Shown here one piece after another: positions 1 to 10,800 of a stretch of 64,000 bases of DNA (the first letter of the stretch is position 1; each line of letters opens with the position of its first letter). The notes under the pieces are model-generated. The model ran no database searches. It had not been told where the DNA came from and worked only from the letters and a program-made list of their open reading frames with translations. This DNA comes from Trichaptum fuscoviolaceum (lineage: Eukaryota > Basidiomycota > Agaricomycetes > Hymenochaetales > Trichaptaceae): contig CAJSYZ010000003.1 of assembly GCA_910574455.1 (NCBI GenBank), positions 186,001-250,000 on the forward strand. Direction: 5' to 3'. The position numbers and the translations under genes are program-made.

Positions 1-2
1 TA

Positions 3-2189
3 CTTGACTGGACCACTCCGAAATGTCTCAAGGACGTCAGATCATTTACAGGTTTTACCAACTTCTATCGCAGATTCATTCCAAACTATGCCACTATATG
101 CCGACCACTCGATCAACTTAAACGGAAGGACACACCTTTTGTCTGGACAGACAAATGTGAAAAGGCTTTTCAGACGCTCAAGAAACTCTTTTCGAAGGAA
201 CCCCTCCTTATGCAACCCGACCCACACAAACCATTCTATCTTGAAACGGACGCCTCAGCCGTAGCTACCGGCGCAGCACTACGCCAACATGACGAAAACG
301 GTCAACTCAAACCCATAGGTTATATCTCTCAAGCTCTCAACCCGACGCAACGCAACTGGCAAATATATGACAGAGAATTATTTGCTATTATTCGAGCACT
401 CCAAATGTGGAGACACTATCTACTTGGAAGCCCGCATACAGTTACGATTCATTGCGACCACAAGAATCTGACTTATTGGAGACAACCCCAACGCTTGACC
501 CCTCGACAAGCTCGATGGCAGAATGAACTCTCAAGATACAATTACAAGATACAGGCCATACCAGGAAAACACATGATCCAATCCGATGCCCTATCCCGAC
601 GTGCGGACCATTTTAAAACGGAAGGAGAACTTAGCAACGAAGTTACACTTCTACCAGGGAAAGTTTTTCTCAAAGAAATGGAACTCCTAGCCACTCGAAT
701 TGAAGAAGCCGAAGAAGATGACAGGAACATCATCGATGTCGATGACCTTCACCTCCAAATACGCAAAGAAACTGGAGATATTCAGGAAGCGATGAGCCTT
801 CTACAGAAAGAATTACCACTCACCAAACCCAAAATGACCGACTTCACAATCAAGGATCAACTGGTACACTTCAGGAACAAGATCTATGTGCCAAGGAACA
901 CGGAAATCATGCGCAACCTCTTACGACTATATCATGACTTACCGACTCGAAACCACCCTGGAGTAGCGAATACAATGGAACAAATTCGACGAACATATTA
1001 CTGGCCAAGAATGCAACAGTTCGTGACGAAATACATCCAAGGATGTGCTATCTGTCAACAGATGAAGATCAACCACCACCCTCTTGTACCTCCACTCAAC
1101 CCGATCATCGCAGATAAAGACACTTACCCGTTTGCAACCGTCAACATCGATTTCATCACAGACCTCCCAGAATCTGATGGATTCGACAGCGCATATGTGT
1201 TATTGTGGACCATGACTGCACCAAGGCGATTGTACTCACTCCATGCACCAAGACGATCACTGCACTAGACACTGCACAACTGTACTTCGATAATGTGTAC
1301 AGACGATTCGGATTACCAAGGAAAATAATCTCGGATCGAGGACCACAGTTTGCATCTATGGTGTTCAGACAGCTATGCCAATTGCTTCACATCAAGCAGG
1401 CAATGTCTACAGCATATCACCCACAGACTGATGGACAAGCAGAGCGCAGCAATCAGGAGATTGAAGCATACTTCAGGATCTATGCAGCAAATCACCCCCA
1501 CCTCTGGAGCAAATACATCCCCCTCATGGAATTCACACACAACAATCGGAAACATTCAACCACGGAACAGACCCCCTTTCGACTACTAATGGGATATGAT
1601 CCAACATCATTCCCCTCGGAAAAATCGGAACTTGATAGCAACATTCCGACTCTCAAGAATCGACTATCAAAGATACTAGAAACTCCGAAATGACGCAGAA
1701 GCAGCTCTAACTCTCGCACAGGAATATCAACGCGAAGCTCAATCTACCCAATTCAAGCCACTATACATTGGACAATCTGTATGGTTAGAAGCAAGGAACC
1801 TCCGAAGAACCGGACTACCCTCAAAGTTTCAATCAAAACGCGAAGGACCCTTCGTTATCAAGCGAAAACTCAGGGATAATGTCTATGAACTCGAACTGCC
1901 TAGAACTTGGAAGATTCACCCTGTATTCCACGCCTCCCTTCTAACTCCCAACACCGAGACAGTAGAACATGGGCCAGCCTATTCAAAACCTCCACCTGAC
2001 CTTATCGATGGAGAAGAAGAATTCGAAGTAGAAGCAATTCTACAGCACAAAGGAGCCCCGAATCGAAGGAAGTACCTTATCAAATGGTTAGGATACCCGA
2101 CTAGCAACAACACATGGGCCTCCGAAGACGCACTAAAGCATTCAGAAGAACTGCTATCAGCATACAAGGAGTTGCACAAGCTGAAGTAG
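3..2189 (+). pseudogene. pol: Ty3/gypsy chromovirus pol, 3' two-thirds, frameshifted
   Basis: Polyprotein remnant of a chromodomain-bearing Ty3/gypsy retrotransposon; the 5' part lies outside the window. In order: the RT connection (TGFTNFYRRFIPNYA), RNase H (TDASAVATGAAL, then DHKNLTYW and DALSRR to about 600), the zinc-binding integrase N-terminus (NHPG ... GCAICQQ, about 940-1060), the integrase core with acidic residues in NIDFITDLP, ISDRGPQF and QAERSNQEIE (about 1140-1460), and a C-terminal chromodomain (YLIKWLGYPTSNNTW, about 2020-2150). The frame is open from base 3 to 1268. It must shift near 1200, inside the integrase core, and again near 1680 before the chromodomain. Two frameshifts mean no full pol can be made from this copy. 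The chromodomain normally directs integration to modified chromatin. Confidence 0.93.
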
Positions 2190-2653
2190 CCCGATTTGGA
2201 TAAAGCGGACACACAACGCGACCCACTTAACCCGATTTGGACACCTTGGACCTACAAGCACAACTTCTTAGCCCCCTCCTCAGACTTCTTGCCTCACTGC
2301 GGCTAGATAACAAGACTTCTTGCCCCCGAAGTTTGATATCGAAGAACCAACATGCCCCAGCGTGCCCCAGAAGCTTTCTACTGATTCAACGACCACATGA
2401 TCAACTAGAAACTTCGTATAAATGCACCAGAAGCCACCCCACTTCCTCCCCATTCTCATGCACACCTTCTATGACATTATCCGACTTCTTATCTGGATAG
2501 CTCATTTACAAATCCACCCTATCATCACACGCACCTCTTTCCGACTCTTCCATCTCTTTCTCATCTGGTACATCTTCCCAGAACGCCGACCCACCACCTT
2601 CTGGATACACGATCTAGAACTACACTATCTAGGACGAAGCACTCATATTTACG
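2190..2653. other. Spacer between pol and the extra ORF
   Basis: There is no convincing gene here. A weak hydrophobic plus-strand reading frame (from 2422) crosses this stretch but has no recognisable motif. It ends inside the following ORF in another frame. This is probably internal untranslated sequence of the retrotransposon. Confidence 0.4.
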
Positions 2654-4767
2654 TTGGCCTTGGGCCGAATAATGAGTTCTTCATCACAGGAGTCGATCCC
2701 ACCTCTCATTTCCAGCTTAGTGGAACGCCAGCTGACGGAACTCCAAGTGATAGCGAATCAGTCATCGCATGACGAACAGATTATTCTCAATTCTCATCTG
2801 TTCTATTTTGTGTTTAAGGACGATCATCCTGATAAGGAACCATTGGACATACTCATCCCAGACATCAATAACCGCATCCGAAACGCCCCCGGTCCGACCA
2901 AAGTGAGATACGCACTCCAGCTGTATGCACTCCTCGAGTTCTAAAAATCACCATCGAAAAACTTCGTGACCACAAGCAAGAGCAACCTCTCACCTCTAGC
3001 ACCCCCCTGGAATCCCAGCAGACTCCACCACCTCCGACACCCAGTCCTATCGACTCCCTGCCAGACCTCGAACCCTTTTCTCCCAATCCTAGCCCCATCC
3101 CAACGACAGTCAACCCCCGGGACATCTTCTCCCCCCCTCTGGCAACCAGCACCCCCTTTACCTTCACCACTACGAATTACAGCGACGACACACTTGTCAA
3201 CGCCTCCACCAACTCCTCCTCATCCTCCTCCTCCTCTTCCTCAACCGACTACGACGACGCCGACAGTAACCCCCGATTTTCGTTCGCATCCGTATTTCCC
3301 ATATTTTTACAAAGGTCCCACCTCGACCAGACAGACCTTGTTTAATTCCCCACCTACCCCCAGACCCAGAACTATTCCGTTACCTTCTATGCCTTTCAAT
3401 TTTAACACTCCCATTCCAACTTATCAACTACCGCCTTCCGAAACACCTGAACAACGTCTTGCGGCCACTGCCCCCTTTTTCTATCCCTCCCCCTTAAAAT
3501 TTGATTTCCTTGACGAAGAAGAAGAAGAAGAACTCCAGCCTGGACCAGCCGACTCGGAATTCGGTTCCAATCTTTGGTCCCTCCCAGCCGACGAACCCGG
3601 TTGGAACGCCGACGACTGGCCCACCACTTACCTCCTCCGACACAACACTGTCACCGGACCCCTCCAGTACCCTTCACCTCCACCAAGCCCACGCCCCACC
3701 CACCCTCAGTACGGCCCTCTTGGTCCTGTTGATCTGGTACAACACTATCTGTTCGATCCGAAGCTCACCCCCCACGTTAACGTTGAGCGACTTCGACGTT
3801 GCTCACCCTTCCCGGAACTCGTGAAGTTAGTGCTTAGGCACACTTTCTTCAACCCAGAGCACGCCCCCCCTCTCTTACTCGGTCTCAAAATCGTCCTCGA
3901 CCTTCCGTACACGCCCTACATCACCCGGAGAATTCGCCACAAGGGATCTTTGCACGCTCACTTCGCACCCTACCCAGGAGACCCCTTCTGTACTTGTGAG
4001 TGCTGCCTGTATTGTCCCCTTCACCATGCCGCCCATCCGAACCCGGCGCGGAACCCTCACGAAGGAGAATAGTCCCCCTCCTCCTCGTTGTCCGACCGAA
4101 TCTCTCCTCCCTAATCAGGCGTTTACCCTCACGGAACCCACTCGTCAACAGTACTCGGCCACACTCCTCCACAGTGGACTCTTACCATATGTCCTCGACT
4201 CGACTCAGCGCCCCTTTCACCACTCTGTCTACACTCTCAATGTCATGCATGAATTACTCGTCCAATTGCAAGACTACATCGACCAGCATCGCGGTGGACA
4301 TAAGCGATTCAACTTTCGTTTTGTTCAAGTAATCATTCGTCGACTAAATCAAGTGATGATGGGACAATTAGCTGATGAGTTCACGGAGTATGAATTTGAA
4401 CGTTTACTGGCTTACACTTTAGACGATGGACACCTTGAAGGACCTCCTCGATTTGTCGACCCGGTACCCCTCCCTCCCCCATCACCAATTGCTCTACCCC
4501 CACCCGAGTTTCCCACAGCCTACCATGATCAAGAGAACATGCCTATCTTCGATCCAACAAAACGGAACGAGTTCGATGTTCAGAACGCACCCCAAACAGC
4601 CTTCGGAGCCTCAACAACCTCCAACCCCGGTTTCACCCCCTTATGTTGTACATACACCTCGACCAAATGAACATCCCTCTCCTCCACTCTATCGACCTGA
4701 CCCCCAGCCCGGCATAGACTGGCTTGCTATCGCAGCAGCCTTACCTTCCGATTTTCATTTCTCTTGA
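2654..4767 (+). pseudogene. Extra ORF downstream of chromovirus pol, degenerate
   Basis: About 2.1 kb of protein-like sequence lies between the pol stop and the 3' LTR, where a simple chromovirus has almost nothing. A likely start is at 2654 or 2672 (MSSSSQES). The first open block ends at 2946. The protein-like frame continues from about 2945 as a Ser/Pro/Asp-rich segment with a serine run near 3210-3240. It then moves to the frame open to 4072, which holds an acidic EEEEEE stretch near 3515 and a CTCECCLYC cysteine cluster near 3995. From about 4015 it moves to the frame open to 4670 and from about 4590 to the frame ending at 4767. I read this as one ancestral ORF of roughly 700 codons broken by several frameshifts. 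I do not recognise the product. The position is that of env or an accessory gene in some Ty3 lineages, but there is no signal peptide or membrane anchor. Confidence 0.5.
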
Positions 4768-4948
4768 TGGTCTACTCATTCGTTTGTTTCTTATTATTGG
4801 TCTTAATTTGACCCTATAGCATTCGATTTCTATCTCTATCTCTCTCATGCTTCATCCATTATTGATCTTAACTTGATCCTATAAGCATTGTATTTGTCTT
4901 TGAAATTCTCGCATTCACAATGTCTTGCTACTACGGAATTTCAAGCTT

Positions 4949-4961
4949 AGAGACAGGGTAC
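4949..4961 (+). other. Polypurine tract candidate
   Basis: AGAGACAGGG lies three bases before the TG that starts the LTR. This is the usual place and composition of the plus-strand primer of Ty3-type elements. Confidence 0.55.
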
Positions 4962-5140
4962 TGTTATGCATCAAGCATACGGACCATGTTTACCTTTGTT
5001 TACCTCACGTAACCCGATTAGGCTACGCTTACCTTTGTCTCTCGGACTTTACCATTTAACCTTTTTACCTTTAACCTTCGGTGCCCCAGGTAGCCCCCTT
5101 TTACTGCCTCTTTGTTTCCTTTGCCCCTTCGCTTTACCAT

Positions 5141-5254
5141 AGCCCCAGTTAGCCCTACGTAGCCCCAGTTAGCCCCATTTCCCCTGTTTCACAGTTAGCC
5201 CTAGTTAGCCCCAGTTAGCCCCAGTTAGCCCCAGTTAGCCCCAGCTAGCCCCAG
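5141..5254 (+). repeat. CCCCAGTTAG tandem repeat in the LTR
   Basis: About ten imperfect copies of a ten-base unit (CCCCAGTTAG, with variants such as CCCTACGTAG and CCCCAGCTAG) sit upstream of the LTR TATA box. A U3 enhancer-like array is a plausible reading, but it is inferred from position only. Confidence 0.8.
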
Positions 5255-5287
5255 AAGCGCGTTCTATTTATGTTTCTCCCTCTGTAG

Positions 5288-5295
5288 TATATAAA
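5288..5295 (+). promoter_or_regulatory. TATA box of the LTR
   Basis: TATATAAA is followed after about 20-60 bases by likely transcript-start sequence in the 3' LTR. The core promoter type is normal for LTR elements. Confidence 0.6.
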
Positions 5296-5511
5296 CCCCT
5301 GTACATAGGCCTTTGGATGACACTTAAGTCAATCCTCCTATAGTCTTTCACAACATCGTGCCAAAGACTCTGTTCACCCACGACTTCCGAGCTTAAGAGA
5401 GCCTCGTTAAAGCGCCCACTCTTATCTCACCACTTGTTTGTTCACAAACAACGCTTTTGTCACTTATCATTTCCGTGATAAGTCTTCCGAAGCCGTGAAC
5501 GTAACAGGCAC

Positions 5512-6101
5512 TAGTGTTGCTAAAGTTCGGTTCAGGATAGGCCTGAACCGGGTTCAAACTCCGAACTGAACCGGGTTCAGGTTCAGGTTCAGAGAAATCT
5601 CAGATTTTGAACTTGAGTTCAGTTCGGGGTTCAGGCCTCCGGAGAAATGCTGAACCTGGTTCAAACCGGGTTCAAACCCTGAACTTCAGGTAACTTTCCC
5701 ACCCTTTCAAGATCAAAAACCTTATAGTTTGACAACTATAAAGTATTTGAAATGTTAATTAAAAGTGAAACTTATCAACATTAAGCAGAATCTAAGTGTA
5801 AAATGTACTGATTGTACTAAGGTTCATTGCTGAACTGAGTCTGAACCCAGCTTGAACCCGGTTCAGATATGATTATATTACAGAATTTCCATATATGGTA
5901 TGTACTAAGGCTTTCTAAAAATAGATACTTGAACCGGGTTCAAACCGGGTTCAGACAGAATTTGGGCTGGCTGAACTGAACTGAACTGAACTTCGAGTTC
6001 AGTTCGGGGTTCAGGCTGAGGCCGGAAAATCTGAACAGTTCAGTTCGGGGTTCGGACCAAAAGGGGTCTGAACTGAACTGAACTGAACTTTAGCAACACT
6101 A
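5512..6101. mobile_element. hAT-like non-autonomous foldback MITE
   Basis: This is a 590-base element with 17-base perfect terminal inverted repeats (TAGTGTTGCTAAAGTTC). The interior has no coding capacity and is largely built from GGTTCAG / CTGAACC words and the near-palindrome TGAACCGGGTTCA, so either strand can fold extensively. The eight bases on the two sides (ACAGGCAC and CTTGGCAC) agree at five positions, including the inner GGCAC. That is a weak match to the 8-base target duplication expected of hAT elements. It sits directly behind the LTR end. The family call rests on TIR form and flank length only. Confidence 0.65.
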
Positions 6102-6267
6102 CTTGGCACATCCATCCCAGATCCATTTGCAAGCGCTTCGATTGTGGTGTCCCTTTACTTGCATTTTCTTAACCTTTCTTCAAGTCGGTGCTTGCTTTGC
6201 GACTCCCTAACCGCTGGGCGACGTGAAGCTGGAGTACGCGCTATGGGCCTCGAGGAGACTGGACACG
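6102..6267 (+). other. Truncated spacer-repeat segment fused to copy A
   Basis: This stretch matches the spacer segment near 37,793-37,935 (the REAR exon type). It is joined directly to the middle of the first P-cluster exon at about 6268, whereas copies B, D and E have a full exon start there. It marks a deletion or recombination junction at the left edge of the array. Confidence 0.5.
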
Positions 6268-7179
6268 AAGGCGGCTGGTGCAAGTGACGTCATGGTTGTT
6301 AACCTCGAGCTGATCCTTGCTCCATTACCTTCTGCCTCAACTATGTAATCCGTGGACGCAATCGAGGATGCTCTTCAATCCCTCTAGTTCATCCCTGCCA
6401 AGAAACTTCTCGCGCAATCACAACCGAAGAATATTACTTGCCTTTTTACTCGCGCACCTTCGCGATGCTTGCTCTGATTCCTCCGCTTACGCTCTCCGAT
6501 CTTTCCCAACTCTTTAAACCCACCATCTTTTTTCTCATGCGCGTCGGAAATCTATGTCGACTCAACCACTTACTCGTCAAACTTCCACCATACCTCGGTC
6601 CATTGAATCCGGATCTCCAGGGCCTGGCGTTTTGATCGCAGTTGAACCCATTCCAAGGCAATGGACCCTGCCCTGCTAAGTTCGTAGTGAGTACTATATA
6701 AGACGCAGGCCATATCGGTGAGTTCGACGTGTTTTCTGTTGGAAAGGGACAGTTAGACGCTTTTTATATGAGACTAAGAAGCACCGGAATATACAGCTTT
6801 CTTCAAGAATCCCATAAAAGCCGATTTCCAACGAGTAACAGTTTGCACCATCTCTTCTCGCTCCCCTTCTATCTGCCTTGTTGACCTTACTTTCTCAAGC
6901 AGCCTTCCTGTGGAGTCCCGCATCAGCTAATAGCTACGCAATTGGACAATGGTTGCAGGCAGGCGAATCTTGGCCAGCATACTCAAGTAAGTAACCCTGT
7001 CCTCAACCCCGTGCAAATCTTCTGAACTTGACCTTGTCTTTCCATGTACGGAACTCTACAAAGACCACTGGTACCCCCTGACCCAGATTTGTGGCCAGCT
7101 GTCGTTCACTGGCACTTCTCGACTTCGATGGAATAACTTAGATTATCTGGCTATTCCAGTCATGTATGTAACTCATTAA
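6268..7179 (+). pseudogene. P cluster, copy A (5'-truncated)
   Basis: This is copy A of a plus-strand set of short conserved coding blocks. Block 1 lacks the MSSHQYRNFL start seen in other copies and enters at a TKAAGASDV-like segment. Block 2 is the LKPTIFFLMRVGNLCRL ... YLGPLNPDLQG segment ending at 6635. Block 3 (about 6850-6988) is a hydrophobic signal-peptide exon ending in SPASANS then IGQWLQAGESWPAYS, with a GTAAGTAA donor. Block 4 encodes RAELSFTGTSRLRWNN and ends VMYVTH-stop at 7179. The ATG of block 3 is lost here. I do not recognise the product; a small secreted protein is the best guess for blocks 3-4. Confidence 0.35.
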
Positions 7180-7804
7180 TACATCGGCATAACACCCTCT
7201 TTGAATTCAAGCTGTGCAAGTAGGCTTCGAAATAAGTGTGAACCAGGATCACAATTAGCAAATCACGCCTTGCAGACAAAAAGACAGTAAACAGGGCCTC
7301 GCGAGCTGACGCGATGCATTTGACTCCAGAAAACCGAGTTCCAGTACGTGGAGATGGATTTCAAGCGAATGATGGACGAGAAAGCTGAATGACCCGCGAA
7401 TGATTTCGCAGATGACGTTGTGCAGGCGGAGGTGTGTTCGGGTTATGCGCGAGCTGAAAGAGAGCAAACTGTTCGTGCAAAGAGGGTGTGTATAAACTGG
7501 GAGAAACATCCATCCAATCCATCCGCAATGTTCAAAGGGCATCTCAGATATCAGTCTTACGTTCCGGCGTCAAGCGAGGACGATTGGTGGCCCAGAATTC
7601 AAATAACTTGCAATATGAGTAAACATTAATTACATAGCAGGAGACGGAATAAAAGCATCATTATAAGCAAATGGGGGAAAGTCTTTCGTACGGCAACTTT
7701 CTACTTGGCGCCGCTCTATGGATATTAATTTCAGAAAGTTAATCTCGATGAATCAAAGACTGAACATACCCCTTCTACGATGTATGACATCACTCTCCCG
7801 GCTC
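7180..7804. other. Conserved block between P cluster and M gene, copy A
   Basis: All five copies share this stretch. The plus strand offers a charged reading (DEKAE ... DFADDVVQAE, then an open run 7420-7629). The minus strand offers a less charged frame ending near 7255. I cannot decide whether it is coding. It also holds the likely 3' ends of two convergent transcripts. Confidence 0.3.
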
Positions 7805-10800
7805 TTACTCGTTCTCGTTCTCCGATATGGATGTGATTTCCTCAGTCTCATTGAGCGTAGCAACTCCCGTTCCTATTACAGGTGTGCTTGGCAGCAAATT
7901 CGGATCTGCGGGCGTAGATCCAGGCGCTACTGGGCTTGGTGATGCAGTCGACGGAGGGTGCTCATCAAGAGAAGGAGGAGGATGGTCAAGCTGGCCTGAG
8001 CTATCCGGTTTAACGTCCGTCTGTTTCGAAAGCAAATGTTCCGCACCTTCATGGAGGGAAGCGGGCTGGCTTGATTGGGGCGGAGTGGCCTGAGTGGGTG
8101 CGGTGTTGTCTTGGTCTTGGTCAGCGACTGCTGATCCTGGAGTTGGAAGGTCAATGTCGGCATGCTTTGCCGCCTCCTCGTGATGCTGATTCTCCTCAAT
8201 CTCCCTGCTTGCTTTCTCGCGTTCGTCAATCCATGCGGGGTGTACTACATCGAGGAATTTCTTCCGGAGGTCTGGGTAGCCCCAAAGAATTTTCCCGATA
8301 TAATACTTTGCACCTTCTTCACTCTCCATACTAATGCATGTTAGTATGCTCTTCATGATAAAGAGGTCAGGTGCTTACATTTCATCTTTCCAAAATCTAA
8401 AGTTTGACATGACTAAATCAGCCGCGTCATTGTTGAAGGTCGTCAGAAGAGCTTCACGAAACACGTTTTCAGCGTTCTTGGCAAGGTTTTCCTCTTGGGT
8501 TTCCTCCGGCCCCTCAGCTTTCTCATTTCGCTCTTCTCCTCCAGATTCAATATCACCTTCTGTCTTTCCCGCAGGGCAACATGCGCATATATGCACCCGA
8601 ACAAAATGACCAATGGAAGAAAATGCCTTCTTTGTCACCAGCCAGCCCTTCTTGATCGATTGTACGATGAAGCGGATGATCTTCGAAAGAAGGTAAGGGT
8701 TTGGCCAGTCACTATTCCAGTTAATGTCGTAATTTAAACGTGCTACGCGGTCGTCAATCCCGAATGCCCTATTATGAGATGTCAGTACAAGCTTGAGCGA
8801 TGATGGAGAGATGTGAAGTACCAGAAGATGTTTCGCTGAAGGTGTAATTTGTTCCGCTTATACTTATCGTAGGGCCGCTTGACCATCTTCCACATCCATT
8901 TCGCTCTTGTCCTAATCCCATTTATGCCTTTCGTGATCCATTTCATGGCTTTTGTGATCCATTTCATGGATTTCATTGTAATCCAATCTGTGAATGTCGT
9001 GATCGGCTTCATGACTGTTCTTATCCACCCAGCCCAAACGGAATCATGCTTGAGCTGATATATGAACCAAAGTACCACTGCCAGTAAGCACATCCCGTGT
9101 AGACCTGTGAGGATGCTCGTTGCGAAACAGACAAATCGTGGCTGGCAAAATGTCAGTTCTGTGGAAATATTATAATACATGATGCCGCACCTGGAGAGAT
9201 AGGTACGCGAACAGGTTTAAGCCAAGGACAAAAGCAACAGCCGCAATAATAAGAAACAGCATCGGTGCTTTGTCGAACCACATGTGAATTAGCCGTGGAG
9301 GCACACGCGAGTCATAGCTTCAAGATGCATCAGTCAACCATTGGCAGGATAAGGACAGAATGAATTACGCACATTGAAGACTTCCTCCACGTCAAACCTA
9401 GCAAGCTACTCACTCCCGAGGATACGCTGAAGACTAGCGATAAGAACCAAAATAGGTTAACGACTCCTCTCAAGGAGTTAGACGGCACTGCATCCGTCTT
9501 AGCGTACGTGAATTGGAGCGTAGTCGCTGTCACGCTGGAGAAGAAGGTGGCGATTGTAGTTAAGTTGACATATCGTGTCGTATCCCTCTCCATTTGGTCA
9601 ACAAGGAATTTCGGTAGGACTTAATTAATTTAGAGAGAGCTCGTATCCAGGGTGACAACGGCACTTACACTCCTTTCCGAACGTCTTCAGTTCTTCGGCC
9701 ACACTACCCGTACTGACACCGGCTGGCGTTTCTGCAGTGAGTTTTGCTGCTTTCGGCACAGAACTGATGCCGAACATTGCCATCTCCAGGCTGGTAAGAA
9801 GGTCATAGCAGACAAACGTCAGACATCCATCTATATCTTCACGGATCACGTAACCTGGGTTGAGCGTCGTTAGAAAAGGTTGTAACAAGCAAATGTGTAA
9901 TCATTACCGTATACTGCATGTAACCCTCTCTTCGAGACGCAAATATTAGCTACCGGGTGGATCTGGGAGTTCAGGTACTTACCATCAAACACTCTGCCCA
10001 TTTTTTGACTTCACGAAAGTAAAATGCATGCTTTTGGTGGTATAGGCTCCCATTAAATTTACTGGCGGAAAAGTATAGCCTTCCAAGAGACATTATCAAC
10101 GCGTTTACCGACTTATGTCTCTCTACGCATATAGTGTTAGAGGTATGTGATATAAGCTACAGCATACTGCGTACCATCTGGAGTGGATCCCGCAATCCTC
10201 TTCAAACACTCAGAAAGGCCGAGTAAAGAAAACTGGACAATTTTCGCAGCTTCAACGACCTCCTTGTCCCCTCCGACAACACCATAGTGTGCAATAAGGT
10301 GATCCAGCTACTTTGCTTTTAAGAAACGTGTGACAACGGCAATTATCTCTACGTACCTCGCTCTTCATTCTATCACATACACTGAAATGAATGAATTAGC
10401 TCAGGCACACACTCGAATTTGGGAAGTGAAAGGACCTTTGGTGATGAAGTAGGCTTTCTCTCAGCGACGCATTCGACTCTGGATTTAGTTTGGAACTCGT
10501 GGCTCGTGGCATTTCTATGGGAGGGAAGACACGGCTTATGTATTTGTTACACCCCTCTTCAAAACTCTCTATCTTCTGTGTCGCCAGCCAATCATTTGCG
10601 GCTTCGAACCAACCAAGATTGTCAACAAAAATCCTTTCCGGTAATCACTTGTCCTAAATACTTACATTTGTCTTCGAACGTCATCAGAGCTTCGACAATT
10701 CCACCCATCGCCGTTTCCAAGTCAGAGAATAATTCGACGTGGATGAATTCCAAGCATTCGACATATTTACTTCCCCCAAATACGAGGTCTGCGCCACTCA

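Larger units (their letters stand above)
4962..5506 (+). repeat. 3' LTR of the Ty3 element
   Basis: The LTR starts TGTTATGCATC and ends CCGTGAACGTAACA, so it has TG...CA ends within a TGTTA/TAACA inverted repeat. Its length is 545 bases. It follows a polypurine tract. It contains a ten-base tandem array and a TATA box about 220 bases before its end. The 5' partner LTR is outside the window, so age and target duplication cannot be read. The five bases after it are GGCAC. Confidence 0.85.
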
